64,000 nt of DNA from contig NZ_KI535369.1 in NCBI RefSeq assembly GCF_000160035.2, positions 249,733-313,732 on the forward strand, given 5' to 3'. Every line of letters starts with the position of its first letter. Position 1 is the stretch's first letter. Positions 24,803 to 34,210 of this stretch are shown piece by piece. A program made the translations under genes and the position numbers. The stretch is from Catonella morbi ATCC 51271. Its GTDB lineage: Bacteria > Bacillota > Clostridia > Lachnospirales > Lachnospiraceae. The notes below the pieces were generated by a model. The model searched no databases. It was not told where the DNA came from and saw nothing but the letters and a program-made list of their open reading frames with translations.

Positions 24803-26396
24803 AAATGCCAACTACGGGGACGCTGAAAAATACCTCACATTCGAGCATGACGAGTTTACCATGAAGCCCACCCTTGACGCAGACGGGCGGCTCATACCGA
24901 GGGTAGACTACCGCATATCCTCTCTGAATTGTGGCGGGGAGGATTTTGCCGTTGCCTGTATGCGCTCCAATCTCCGCTACGGCAAGAACCAGAAACGGGA
25001 GGACGTAAAGAGCCACCACTACATCATCAGCTTTGACCCACGGGACGGCCCGGACAACGGCTTGACCGTTGATCGGGCGCAGGAGCTGGGCGAGAAGTTC
25101 TGCGCCGAGCATTTCCCCGGACACCAGGCCCTTGTCTGCACCCACCCGGACGGACACAGCCACACCGAAAATATCCATGTGCATATCGTCATTAACAGTC
25201 TGCGGATTGCGGAGGTTCCCATGCTGCCCCACATGGACAGGCCAGCGGACAGGAAAGCAGGCTGCAAGCACCGCTGTACGGACGCAGCTATGAACTATCT
25301 GAAAGCCGAAGTCATGGAGATGTGCCACAGCGAGGGGCTTTACCAGATAGACCTTTTGAACGGCAGCAAAGAACGCATTACCGAGCGTGAGTATTGGGCG
25401 CAGAAGAAAGGACAGGCTGCCCTTGACAGAGCCAACGCCCCTATTGCTGCGGACGGTATCGCGCCCCGGCAGACCAAGTTTGAAACGGATAAGGCGAAGC
25501 TGCGCCGGACTATCCGGGAAGCCCTTGCCGCTGCTTCCGGCTTTGATGAGTTTGCCGCCCTGCTTCTCCGGCATGGTGTGACCGTCAAGGAGAGCCGGGG
25601 GCGGCTAAGTTACCTCACGCCGGACAGGACGAAGCCAATTACCGCCCGGAAGCTGGGGGACGATTTTGACCGGGCTGCTGTCCTCTCCGTTTTGGAGCAG
25701 AACGCCGCCAGAGCCGCCGAAAAACCCGCAGCCATAGCGGAATACCCCGGCAGTATCAAAGACCGCTTACGGACGAAAAAAGAAGCGAAAAACGCCCCGA
25801 ACAATGACGCTGTACAGCGCATGGTAGACATAGCCGCCAAGCGAGCCGAGGGGAAAGGACGGGGCTATGAGAAGTGGGCGACCATGCACAACCTCAAACA
25901 GATGTCGGCTACCCTCATGCTCTACCAGCAGTATGGCTTTTCTTCCCCGGACGAGCTGGACGCTGCCATTTCCGCAGCCAACACCGCCACGCAGGAGAGC
26001 CTTGCCGGACTGAAAGGGCTGGAAGCCGCTATCCGGGAGAAAAAGGAATTGCAGCGCAACCTTTTGGGCTATATCGGCACGAAGCCCGCCCGTGACGGTC
26101 TGAAAGCGCAGAAATCGGAGAAAGCCCGGAGAGCCTACCGGGAACAGCACGAAAGCGATTTTATCATAGCGGACACAGCCGCCCGTTATTTCCGGGAGCA
26201 TGGAATAACCAAGCTGCCAGCCAGCAAAGCCCTGCAAAGGGAGATTGAGCAGCTTACCGTCCAGAAGAACGCCGGATATAACGACTACCGGGAGAAACGC
26301 CAGCGGGCGCAGGAGCTTCAGACAGTCAGACGCAATATCGACCAGATTTTAAGGGGCGCACCGAGCCAGCAGAAAAAGCGTGAACAGGAGCGTTAA
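24774..26396 (+). CDS. MOBP-type relaxase (transposon)
   Basis: About 540 residues. The start LAILKHISSKNANYGDAEKY contains the motif I region; HPDGHSHTENIHVHIVINS (residues ~125-143) is the three-histidine metal motif III. A helical C-terminal half follows. TTG 24774 is chosen because it gives the common MAILKHI start and has GGTGA upstream; GTG 24765 is the alternative. It nicks the transposon oriT and pilots the strand, probably using the ICE channel in trans. Confidence 0.9.
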   Translation: MAILKHISSKNANYGDAEKYLTFEHDEFTMKPTLDADGRLIPRVDYRISSLNCGGEDFAVACMRSNLRYGKNQKREDVKSHHYIISFDPRDGPDNGLTVDRAQELGEKFCAEHFPGHQALVCTHPDGHSHTENIHVHIVINSLRIAEVPMLPHMDRPADRKAGCKHRCTDAAMNYLKAEVMEMCHSEGLYQIDLLNGSKERITEREYWAQKKGQAALDRANAPIAADGIAPRQTKFETDKAKLRRTIREALAAASGFDEFAALLLRHGVTVKESRGRLSYLTPDRTKPITARKLGDDFDRAAVLSVLEQNAARAAEKPAAIAEYPGSIKDRLRTKKEAKNAPNNDAVQRMVDIAAKRAEGKGRGYEKWATMHNLKQMSATLMLYQQYGFSSPDELDAAISAANTATQESLAGLKGLEAAIREKKELQRNLLGYIGTKPARDGLKAQKSEKARRAYREQHESDFIIADTAARYFREHGITKLPASKALQREIEQLTVQKNAGYNDYREKRQRAQELQTVRRNIDQILRGAPSQQKKREQER

Positions 26397-26582
26397 AGAC
26401 CGCCCCGAAATGATACCGAAACCCTACAAAAATACAGGTATGATATGAACCCTTACCGCAATACTCCCCGACTTCCAAACGGGGCTTACAGGGCAGAAAA
26501 AGCCCGAAAATGATACCGAGAACATACAGAAAATGCCCCCTATCCCGCTACACCGATAGGAACGGCAGAAAGGAGCTTACCA

Positions 26583-26774
26583 TTGCCGAGAATGAGCAAG
26601 AAGCGGCGGCTGGAATGGTCTTTCTTCCTCAACCACCGCAACCGTATCACTTACAACGACCTATGCCGGGGCTGCACCCGTGACTGCAAACAGAGCTTCC
26701 GGGCGGTTATCATACTATGCCCTCGCTATTATTCCAAACGCTGGAAAAAGGAGGACGCAGCCTATGGCAGATAA
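26583..26774 (+). CDS. Small Cys-rich transposon protein
   Basis: A 63-residue basic protein with RITYNDLCRGCTRDCKQSFR, C-X2-C-X3-C, from TTG 26583 behind AAAGGAG. Such proteins recur at this place in Clostridial mobilizable elements, but no function is known to me. It overlaps the next gene start slightly. Confidence 0.6.
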   Translation: MPRMSKKRRLEWSFFLNHRNRITYNDLCRGCTRDCKQSFRAVIILCPRYYSKRWKKEDAAYGR

Positions 26775-27522
26775 CCGCAAATATTACTACCTCAAGCTGA
26801 AAGAGAGCTATTTTGACGATGATGCAATCGTTCTGCTGGAAAGTATGCAGGACGGCGTTATCTATTCCAACATTCTCTTGAAGCTGTACTTGAAATCGCT
26901 GAAAAACGGCGGGAAATTGCAGCTTGACGAGAATATCCCCTACACCGCCCAGATGATTGCGACCATTACCCGCCAGCAGGTAGGTACCGTAGAGAGAGCT
27001 TTGAAAATCTTTATGAAGCTGGGGCTTGTGGAGCCTTTGCCAAGCGGCGCACTCTACATGAGCAACATTGAGCTTTTAATCGGCCAGTCCTCTACCGAGG
27101 GGGAGCGCAAGCGCAGGGCGCGGCTGGCTTTGCAGGAACAAAAAGCCCTGCCGCAGACAGGGGCGGACAAATGTCCACCATATCGAGCGGACATTTGTCC
27201 ACCAGAGATAGAGATAGAGAAAGAGATAGATATAGAAATAGAAAAAGAGAGAGAGTTAGAAACGGGACACCCCGCCCCCGCCGCCTATGGCAGATACCAC
27301 AATGTCATTCTTTCCGATACGGAGCTTGACGGGCTGAAAACAGAGCTTCCCGGCAAGTGGGAGTATTACATTGACCGCCTATCCTGCCATATCGCTTCCA
27401 GCGGGAGGAAATACAAGAGCCATGCAGCCACGATTTTCAAGTGGGCGCAGGAGGACGCAGCCAAGAAAGCCCCGAAAAAGGGCATACCCGATTATACCTG
27501 TAAGGAGGGCGAGAGCTTATGA
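26762..27522 (+). CDS. Phage-type replisome organizer
   Basis: A 253-residue protein. YYYLKLKESYFDDDAIVLLE and the winged helix YTAQMIATITRQQVGTVERA match the phage replisome organizer N-terminal family, which opens an origin and recruits the helicase loader. GGAGG precedes ATG 26762. Residues ~150-166 are a charge-alternating stretch (EIEIEKEIDIEIEKE) encoded by a purine microsatellite. It overlaps the loader gene by 4 bases. Origin sequences of this class can lie inside the gene. Confidence 0.82.
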
Positions 27523-28376
27523 CGAATGGATTTGATGAAATGATTTTGAATATGACCGACACCACGCCGGAGCCGGAGGACTACACCGGCGAGGACGGGC
27601 TTTTATACTGCGGGAAGTGCCACAAGCCCAAAGAGGGCTATTTCCCCAAAGAAACCGCCGCATGGCTGGGGCGTGACCGCCACCCGGCAGAATGTGACTG
27701 CCAGCGGGCAGAGCGTGAGGAACGGGAAGCCGCAGAGAAACAGCGCAGTCACCTTGAAACTGTCGAGCGGTTGAAGCGGCGGGGCTTTACAGACCCGGCT
27801 ATGCAGGGCTGGACGTTTGAGAACGACAACGGCAAGTGCCCGCAAATGGAACACGCCCATTTCTATGTGGAGAACTGGGAAACCATGAAAGAGCGCAACA
27901 TTGGCTATCTGCTATGGGGCGGCGTTGGCACAGGCAAGAGCTATTTTGCGGGCTGTATCGCAAATGCCCTTATGGAGCGTGAAATCCCCGTGTGCATGAC
28001 AAACTTTGCATTGATATTGGGTGACCTTGCCGCCAGCTTTGAGGGCAGGAATGAATATATCTCCCGACTTTGCAGCTTCCCGCTGCTTATCCTTGACGAT
28101 TTTGGAATGGAACGGGGAACGGAATACGGCTTAGAGCAGGTCTACAACGTGATTGACAGCCGTTACCGCAGCGGCAGGCCGCTGATCGTCACGACTAATC
28201 TCACGCTGGAGGACTTGCAGCACCCGGAGGACACCGCCCACGCCCGCATTTATGACCGTCTGATTGAAATGTGTTCTCCTGTCCGCTTTACCGGGAGCAA
28301 CTTCCGAAAAGCCACGGCGCAGGAGAAAATGGGACAACTGAAAAAGCTGATGAACAGAAAGGAGAGCCGCCTATGA
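27519..28376 (+). CDS. DnaC/IstB-like helicase loader ATPase
   Basis: A 285-residue AAA+ protein with Walker A LLWGGVGTGKSYFAGCIANA (residues ~130-149) and Walker B FPLLILDDFGMERGTEYGLE. An N-terminal zinc-like region reads CGKCHKPKEGYF plus CDC. It likely loads the replicative helicase at the site opened by the organizer encoded upstream. Its stop overlaps tnpW. Confidence 0.88.
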   Translation: MTNGFDEMILNMTDTTPEPEDYTGEDGLLYCGKCHKPKEGYFPKETAAWLGRDRHPAECDCQRAEREEREAAEKQRSHLETVERLKRRGFTDPAMQGWTFENDNGKCPQMEHAHFYVENWETMKERNIGYLLWGGVGTGKSYFAGCIANALMEREIPVCMTNFALILGDLAASFEGRNEYISRLCSFPLLILDDFGMERGTEYGLEQVYNVIDSRYRSGRPLIVTTNLTLEDLQHPEDTAHARIYDRLIEMCSPVRFTGSNFRKATAQEKMGQLKKLMNRKESRL

Positions 28377-28555
28377 CCAACACCCCAAAGAATGACCGCA
28401 GCACCCGCCGCCCGGATTGCGTGACGGAAATCCGCATAGGTAATTCTGTCCTTGTCGTTTCCGGCTATTTCAAGCAGGACACCACCGCCACCGCCGCCGA
28501 TAAAATGCTGAAAGTGCTGGAAGCGGAAGCTGCTACACAAAAATCGGCAATTTGA
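28373..28555 (+). CDS. tnpW: TnpW-like transposon protein
   Basis: A 60-residue protein, VTEIRIGNSVLVVSGYFKQD then TAADKMLKVLEAE, as in the TnpW proteins encoded next to Tn4451-type recombinases. The ATG overlaps the loader stop (ATGA). Function is not established in the family. Confidence 0.75.
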   Translation: MTNTPKNDRSTRRPDCVTEIRIGNSVLVVSGYFKQDTTATAADKMLKVLEAEAATQKSAI

Positions 28556-28655
28556 CGGGACGTAAAGAAGCAGAAAGGACTGTACAGCCAGCCCCGGCGT
28601 GTGGTATGATAGTCATACGGAATAGTGGGGCTGGCTGTCGGAAATGGAGGACACT

Positions 28656-30266
28656 ATGTTAAGACAGACCACCCGAAACCTTATTACCGCCCTTTATCCG
28701 AGATTATCCCACGAGGACGAGCTGCAAGGTGAGAGCAATTCTATTTCAAACCAGAAGCGTATTCTTGAAACCTATGCGAAGCAGAACGGCTTTTCCAATC
28801 TGCAATGGTACACAGATGACGGTTATTCTGGGGCGAACTTCCAAAGACCCGGTTTTCAAGCCATGCTTGCGGACATTGAAGCCGGAAAAGTCGGCACCGT
28901 TATCGTCAAGGATATGTCACGGTTAGGGCGAAACTATCTGCAAGTGGGAATGTATACGGAAATGATTTTCCCACAGAAAGGCGTCCGCTTTATCGCTATC
29001 AATGACGGAGTGGACAGCGCACAGGGCGACAATGATTTTGCCCCTCTGCGGAACATTTTTAACGAATGGCTGGTGAGAGATACGAGCAAGAAAATCAAAG
29101 CAGTAAAACGGTCTAAGGGTATGAGCGGGAAGCCCGTCACGAGCAAACCCGTATACGGCTACTTTATGGACGAGGACGAAAATTTTATCATTGACGGGGA
29201 AGCCGCCCCTGTTGTGCGGCAGATTTACAGCTTGTGCCTTGCCGGGAACGGGCCGACCAAGATAGCCCGTATGCTCACAGAGCAGGAGATCCCCACGCCG
29301 GGAACGCTGGAATACCGTCGGACGGGAAGCACCCGCCGCTACCACCCCGGCTATGAGTGCAAGTGGGCGACCAATACCGTGGTACATATCCTTGAAAACA
29401 GGGAGTACACGGGCTGTCTGGTAAACTTCAAGACGGAGAAGCCGTCCTACAAGACCAAGCACAGCGTAGAGAACCCCATTGAGAAACAGGCGATTTTCGA
29501 GAACCACCATGAGCCTATCATTGACACCCAGATGTGGGAGCGTGTGCAGGAGTTACGCAAGCAGCGCAAACGCCCGAACCGCTATGATGAAGTGGGCTTA
29601 TTCTCCGGCATACTCTTTTGTGCCGACTGCGGCAGCGTCCTTTACCAGCAGCGTTACCAGAACGCCACCCGCAAGCAGGATTGTTATATCTGCGGGAGCT
29701 ACAAGAAGCGTACCCGTGACTGTACGGCGCACTTTATCCGCACCGACCTGTTGACCGCCGGAGTGACCGACAATCTGCGGAAAGTCACCAGCTATGCAGC
29801 GAAGCACGAAGCCCGGTTTATGAAGCTGCTGATCGAGCAGAACGAGGACGGGGGCAAGCGCAGGAACGCCGCAAGGAAAAAGGAGCTGGAAGCCGCCGAG
29901 AAGCGTATCAGCGAGTTATCCGCTATCTTCAAGCGGCTGTATGAGGACAGCGTGACCGGGCGCATTTCAGACGAGCGTTTCACGGAGCTGTCGGCAGACT
30001 ATGAAGCCGAGCAGAAAGAACTGAAAGAGAGAGCCGCCGCTATCCGGGCAGAGCTTTCCAAAGCGCAGGAAGCCACGGTAAACGCAGAAAAGTTTATGAA
30101 TGTTGTCCGCAAGTACACCAGCTTTGAAGAACTTACCCCTACCCTTTTGCGTGAGTTTGTGGAGAAAATCGTTGTGCATGAGTGCAGCTATGACGAGAAC
30201 GGCACACGCAGACAGGACATTGATATTTATTACTCTTTCGTTGGCAAGGTAGACCTGCCCGAATGA
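28656..30266 (+). CDS. Large serine recombinase, TnpX/TndX type
   Basis: A 536-residue site-specific recombinase. The resolvase domain (residues ~8-155) has ALYPRLSHEDELQGESNSIS with the catalytic Ser near residue 26, GYSGANFQRPGFQ and VKDMSRLGRNYLQ. The recombinase domain follows, then the zinc ribbon FCADCGSVLYQQR...CYICGSY and a coiled coil (~375-460). GGAGG stands before ATG 28656. A palindrome GTATGATAGTCATAC in the short upstream gap may be its operator. It should excise the transposon across the GC dinucleotides. Confidence 0.93.
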   Translation: MLRQTTRNLITALYPRLSHEDELQGESNSISNQKRILETYAKQNGFSNLQWYTDDGYSGANFQRPGFQAMLADIEAGKVGTVIVKDMSRLGRNYLQVGMYTEMIFPQKGVRFIAINDGVDSAQGDNDFAPLRNIFNEWLVRDTSKKIKAVKRSKGMSGKPVTSKPVYGYFMDEDENFIIDGEAAPVVRQIYSLCLAGNGPTKIARMLTEQEIPTPGTLEYRRTGSTRRYHPGYECKWATNTVVHILENREYTGCLVNFKTEKPSYKTKHSVENPIEKQAIFENHHEPIIDTQMWERVQELRKQRKRPNRYDEVGLFSGILFCADCGSVLYQQRYQNATRKQDCYICGSYKKRTRDCTAHFIRTDLLTAGVTDNLRKVTSYAAKHEARFMKLLIEQNEDGGKRRNAARKKELEAAEKRISELSAIFKRLYEDSVTGRISDERFTELSADYEAEQKELKERAAAIRAELSKAQEATVNAEKFMNVVRKYTSFEELTPTLLREFVEKIVVHECSYDENGTRRQDIDIYYSFVGKVDLPE

Positions 30267-30274
30267 CCGCCCGA

Positions 30275-30322
30275 CCTATCCGGCGCAATGCGCAAACGCC
30301 GGATAGGAACGGCAAAATTTTT
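30275..30322 (+). terminator. Terminator after the recombinase gene
   Basis: CCTATCCGGCG and CGCCGGATAGG form a perfect 11-bp stem, followed by AACGGCAAAATTTTTT. It also isolates the transposon from the ICE transfer operon. Confidence 0.85.
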
Positions 30323-30353
30323 TACACTTCTACTACTTCTTTATCACACATCA

Positions 30354-30449
30354 GCAAAGAGCCAGGGAATGAAGCAGCTTATGGCAGGTGGTGGTGTTGC
30401 CCTTATAGGTACAACACTTGTGCCCCTTCTTAAGGGACTGTTCGGCTAA
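30354..30449 (+). pseudogene. maff2 3' part
   Basis: GCA AAG AGC CAG continues codons 41 onward of maff2: SQGMKQLMAGGGVALIGTTL and PLLKGLFG, stop TAA 30447. No start of its own is present. Together with 18614-18733 it makes the complete 71-residue Maff2 protein. Confidence 0.88.
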
Positions 30450-30503
30450 AGACATTTATAGGGGCAGGGGCAGTCCCTGTCCCGCATTGAAAGGAGGAAA
30501 CAG

Positions 30504-31370
30504 TTGGACATCATAATTCAGCAGATTTCTGACTGGATTAAGGAAATCCTTGTGTCAGGAATTATGGACAGCCTGACGGGCACATTTACGGCTATGAATG
30601 AGCAGGTAGGACAGATTGCAGCTGATGTTGGACAGACACCGGGAAACTTTCTGCCGGCAGTCTTTAACATGGTTAAAAACCTGTCGGAATCAGTAATTAT
30701 GCCGGTGGCAGGAATACTTTTAACCTTCATAGCCTGCTACGAGCTTATAGAGCTTATCATCAGCCATAATAACCTGGCAAACTTTGAGACCTGGTTCATA
30801 TGGAAATGGATATTTAAGACCTTTATTGCCGTAGAGCTGATTACAAACACATTTAATATTACAATGGCAGTCTTTGATGTGTCACAGCATATAGTAAGGC
30901 AGGCAGGAGGAATAATACAGGGAAGTACGGCAGTTGATACAGGCTCACTTTCTTCAATGCAGTCAGAACTTGAGGCAATGGAAGTGGGAAGTCTGTTTGG
31001 GATTTTCTTACAGACACTAATCATCAGGTTTCTTATGTATGTAATGGCTGCCTTAATCTTTGTAATAATTAACGGCAGGATGGTTGAGATTTACCTTATG
31101 GTAAGTCTTGCACCGATTCCGTTTGCATCATTTGGAAGCAAAGAACAGAGCCAGATGGGACAGAATTACTTAAAGAGTATCTTTGCCCTCGGATTTCAGG
31201 GGTTCCTAATCATGGTATGCGTAGGAATATATGCGGTAATGATACAGTCTGTTGCATTAAGTAGCGACATCGTTGCTTCGATGTGGAAAGTAATGGGATT
31301 TACTATCCTCCTTGCATTTACCCTGTTTAAGACGGGATCGGTTGCAAAGGGAATATTACACGCAAATTAA
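30504..31370 (+). CDS. VirB6/TrbL-like conjugation channel protein
   Basis: A 288-residue membrane protein with 5-6 hydrophobic segments after an N-terminal amphipathic region. The conserved loop LAPIPFASFGSKEQSQMGQN and the tail AKGILHAN fit the VirB6-like family of Clostridial ICEs. The start is TTG 30504 with AAAGGAGG 8 bases upstream. It opens the second transfer operon segment and is followed by prgI after 10 bases. Confidence 0.82.
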   Translation: MDIIIQQISDWIKEILVSGIMDSLTGTFTAMNEQVGQIAADVGQTPGNFLPAVFNMVKNLSESVIMPVAGILLTFIACYELIELIISHNNLANFETWFIWKWIFKTFIAVELITNTFNITMAVFDVSQHIVRQAGGIIQGSTAVDTGSLSSMQSELEAMEVGSLFGIFLQTLIIRFLMYVMAALIFVIINGRMVEIYLMVSLAPIPFASFGSKEQSQMGQNYLKSIFALGFQGFLIMVCVGIYAVMIQSVALSSDIVASMWKVMGFTILLAFTLFKTGSVAKGILHAN

Positions 31371-31380
31371 GGAGGAGAAG

Positions 31381-31857
31381 ATGGCAGCATCTTATATCAG
31401 TATCCCCAGGGATCTGACAAAAGTAAAAAGCAAGGTTATGTTTAACCTTACAAAAAGACAGTTAATATGTTTTGGAATGGCGGTTCTTATAGGAGTACCG
31501 TCATTCTTTTTATTGAAGGCGGCTACAGGTGTGAATGCGGCAGTTATGGGAATGATGGCAGTAATGATGCCCTTCTTTTTTCTTGCAATGTATGAGAAAA
31601 ACGGGCAGCCCCTTGAAGTAATCCTCATTCACATAATTGAGACAGTATTCATAAGACCTAAAATACGCCCGTATGTTACGGATAATTATTACTCGGCACT
31701 TATAAGGCAGGCTGAGGCTGAAAGGGAGGTAGAAAGAATTGTTAGGCTTTCTGGGAAAGAAAAAAAGCACAGAAAAGAAGTTTGTTATGCCGGAGGGATT
31801 AAGTCCGGCAGAAAAAAAGGCGGTAATGGAAATCTTAAGGAGAAACAGGAAAGATGA
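31381..31857 (+). CDS. PrgI-family conjugation protein
   Basis: A 158-residue protein; residues 1-120 (YISIPRDLTKVKSKVMFNLT, two membrane segments ~27-45 and ~50-68, PKIRPYVTDN) match PrgI/VirB3-like proteins, which are usually 110-130 residues. The extra ~38 residues (GKEKKHRKEV on) are read from DNA that also encodes the VirB4 N-terminus, so the stop was probably lost. GGAGGAG precedes ATG 31381. Confidence 0.82.
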   Translation: MAASYISIPRDLTKVKSKVMFNLTKRQLICFGMAVLIGVPSFFLLKAATGVNAAVMGMMAVMMPFFFLAMYEKNGQPLEVILIHIIETVFIRPKIRPYVTDNYYSALIRQAEAEREVERIVRLSGKEKKHRKEVCYAGGIKSGRKKGGNGNLKEKQER

Positions 31858-34183
31858 CGGAATGCCAAGAACTGCACAGCAGAGCATTCCCTTTGAGAGA
31901 ATGTTTCCTGACGGAATATGCAGGAGCGGAGCTGATTACTATACAAAGACAATACAGTTTCAGGACATAAACTATCAGTTAGCAGAACAGGAAGATAAAA
32001 CTGAGATATTTGAAGAATGGTGCTCCTTCCTTAACTTTTTTGACAGCTCGGTAAGGTTCCAGATTTCATTCTGCAACATGGCAACAGATGTTTCCGATTT
32101 TGAAAAAAGCATAGCAATTTCACATAAAAAAGATGGATTTGATGATGTTAGGGATGAGTATTCCGAAATCCTGCTCCATCAGATGGAGGCAGGAAACAAC
32201 GGGCTTACAAAGACCAAATACCTGACATTTGGTATAAATGCAGAGTCGGTAAAGACTGCAAAACCAAGGCTTATACACATTGAAACAGACATACTTAATA
32301 ACTTTAAGCGGCTCGGAGTGCAGGCAAAGAGCTTAAACGGCTGTGAGAGACTTGCCGTCATGCACAGACAGCTTCATATAGGTGATGATGCAAAGTTTCA
32401 TTTTGACTGGAAGTATCTTACAGGTTCAGGGCTTTCAGTAAAGGATTTTATTGCACCAAGCAGTTTTGCATTTCCTACAGGCAGGTATTTCAAAATTGGT
32501 GATTTGTATGGTGGCTTGAGTTTTCTTTCAATAGATGCATCAGATTTAAGTGACAGGCTGCTTGCAGACTTTCTGTCAATGGAATCAAGCCAGGTGGTGA
32601 CAATGCATATAAGGCCGGTTGACCAGAATGAGGCTATAAAGACGATAAAACATACAATAACCGAACTTGACCGTTCAAAGATTGAAGAACAGAAGAAGGC
32701 TGTAAGGTCAGGATATGACATGGATATAATTCCATCAGACCTTGCAACCTACGGAAAGGATGCGAAGGCTCTATTAAAGGAGTTGCAGTCACAGAATGAG
32801 AGGATGTTCCTTCTCACATTTATAGTGATGAACACAGGAAAGACTAAGCAGGAACTTGAAAACAATATCTTTCAGGCGGCTTCAATAGCGCAGAAGCATA
32901 ACTGCAACCTGATAAGACTTGATTACAGGCAGGAGCAGGGACTTATGAGCACCCTTCCGCTTGCAGAAAGTTTTATAGAGATTGAAAGAGGAATGACAAC
33001 TTCAAGTACGGCTATATTCGTGCCTTTTACCACACAGGAACTCTTCCAGAGTGGGGATGAGGCACTTTATTACGGCCTTAATGCCCTTTCAAACAACATG
33101 ATTATGGTTGACAGGAAAAAGCTTAAGAATCCAAATGCACTTATTCTTGGAACACCCGGTTCAGGAAAGTCATTTTCAGCCAAAAGGGAGATAGCAAACA
33201 GTTTCCTTGTGACAGATGATGACATAATAATATCAGATCCTGAGTCAGAGTATTCAGCCTTAACATCAAGGTTTGGAGGTCAGGTAATTAAGATAAGCCC
33301 TGCATCGGAGCATTATATTAACCCTATGGATATAAATATGAACTATTCTGAAGATGATAATCCGGTTGCCTTAAAGGCAGACTTCATACTATCCCTCTGT
33401 GAACTGATTGTGGGAAACAAGGACGGACTGAGACCTGTGGAAAAAACAGTAATCGACAGGTGCATAAGAAAGATTTACCGTAAATATTTTGAGAATCCAT
33501 TGCCTGAAAATATGCCTATATTAGAAGACTTGTACAGGGAGCTTTTAGAGCAGAACGAACCTGAGGCAAGGCAGGTAGCAACTGCACTTGAAATCTATGT
33601 TTCAGGCTCATTAAATGTGTTTAACCACAGGACAAATGTTGAGCTTACTAACCGCCTTGTGTGTTATGACATAAAGGAACTTGGCAAGCAGCTTAAAAAG
33701 ATAGGCATGCTGATAGTCCAGGACCAGGTATGGGGCAGGGTTACTGAGAACAGGAGCAGGGGGAAATCCACAAGATACTATATGGATGAAATGCACCTTC
33801 TTCTTCGTGAAGAGCAGACTGCGGCATATACGGTTGAAATCTGGAAGCGTTTCAGGAAATGGGGAGGGATTCCTACGGGAATTACCCAGAATGTGAAGGA
33901 TCTTCTCTCTTCAAAAGAAGTGGAGAACATATTTGAAAACTCCGACTTTATCTATATGTTAAACCAGGCATCAGGCGACAGGCAGATTCTTGCAAAGCAG
34001 TTAAATATAAGCCCACACCAGCTCTCCTATGTTACACATTCGGGAGAAGGTGAAGGGCTTTTGTTTTACGGAAATGTCATTCTTCCGTTTGTAGACAGAT
34101 TTCCTACTAATACGGAACTCTACCGCATTATGACAACAAAACTTCTTGAGGCATCAGAGATAAACAAGGGGCAGACAGCATAA
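31739..34183 (+). CDS. VirB4/TraE-type conjugation ATPase
   Basis: An 814-residue protein. Walker A is LILGTPGSGKSFSAKREIAN (~465-484) and Walker B RYYMDEMHLLL (~677-687). TTG 31739 behind AGGGAGG begins MLGFLGKKKSTEKK. It powers assembly and transport of the type IV secretion channel at the inner face of the membrane. It overlaps prgI by 119 bases. Confidence 0.92.
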   Translation: MLGFLGKKKSTEKKFVMPEGLSPAEKKAVMEILRRNRKDDGMPRTAQQSIPFERMFPDGICRSGADYYTKTIQFQDINYQLAEQEDKTEIFEEWCSFLNFFDSSVRFQISFCNMATDVSDFEKSIAISHKKDGFDDVRDEYSEILLHQMEAGNNGLTKTKYLTFGINAESVKTAKPRLIHIETDILNNFKRLGVQAKSLNGCERLAVMHRQLHIGDDAKFHFDWKYLTGSGLSVKDFIAPSSFAFPTGRYFKIGDLYGGLSFLSIDASDLSDRLLADFLSMESSQVVTMHIRPVDQNEAIKTIKHTITELDRSKIEEQKKAVRSGYDMDIIPSDLATYGKDAKALLKELQSQNERMFLLTFIVMNTGKTKQELENNIFQAASIAQKHNCNLIRLDYRQEQGLMSTLPLAESFIEIERGMTTSSTAIFVPFTTQELFQSGDEALYYGLNALSNNMIMVDRKKLKNPNALILGTPGSGKSFSAKREIANSFLVTDDDIIISDPESEYSALTSRFGGQVIKISPASEHYINPMDINMNYSEDDNPVALKADFILSLCELIVGNKDGLRPVEKTVIDRCIRKIYRKYFENPLPENMPILEDLYRELLEQNEPEARQVATALEIYVSGSLNVFNHRTNVELTNRLVCYDIKELGKQLKKIGMLIVQDQVWGRVTENRSRGKSTRYYMDEMHLLLREEQTAAYTVEIWKRFRKWGGIPTGITQNVKDLLSSKEVENIFENSDFIYMLNQASGDRQILAKQLNISPHQLSYVTHSGEGEGLLFYGNVILPFVDRFPTNTELYRIMTTKLLEASEINKGQTA

Positions 34184-34210
34184 TGGACTGCCCTTTAGGA
34201 AGGATAACTT

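Larger units (their letters stand above)
18736..30355 (+). mobile_element. Nested mobilizable transposon (~11.6 kb) with tetracycline resistance
   Basis: Bounded by the dinucleotide GC at 18734-18735 and 30354-30355 within maff2 codon 41; removal of 18736-30355 restores the frame exactly. From about 23,000 the GC content is visibly far above the AT-rich ICE. Contents in order: decayed kinase end, tet gene with attenuator, HTH pseudogene, methyltransferase, sigma-like factor, HTH protein, MobC, relaxase, replisome organizer, DnaC-like loader, TnpW and a large serine recombinase. TnpW plus that recombinase indicate a Tn4451-type element. Large serine recombinases cut at a dinucleotide, in agreement with the GC. 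Confidence 0.9.

Noticed and set aside
24612-25574. 320-codon minus-strand open frame over mobC and the relaxase gene
   Set aside because: It is the antisense shadow of GC-rich coding sequence; the plus-strand proteins have clear MobC and relaxase motifs.
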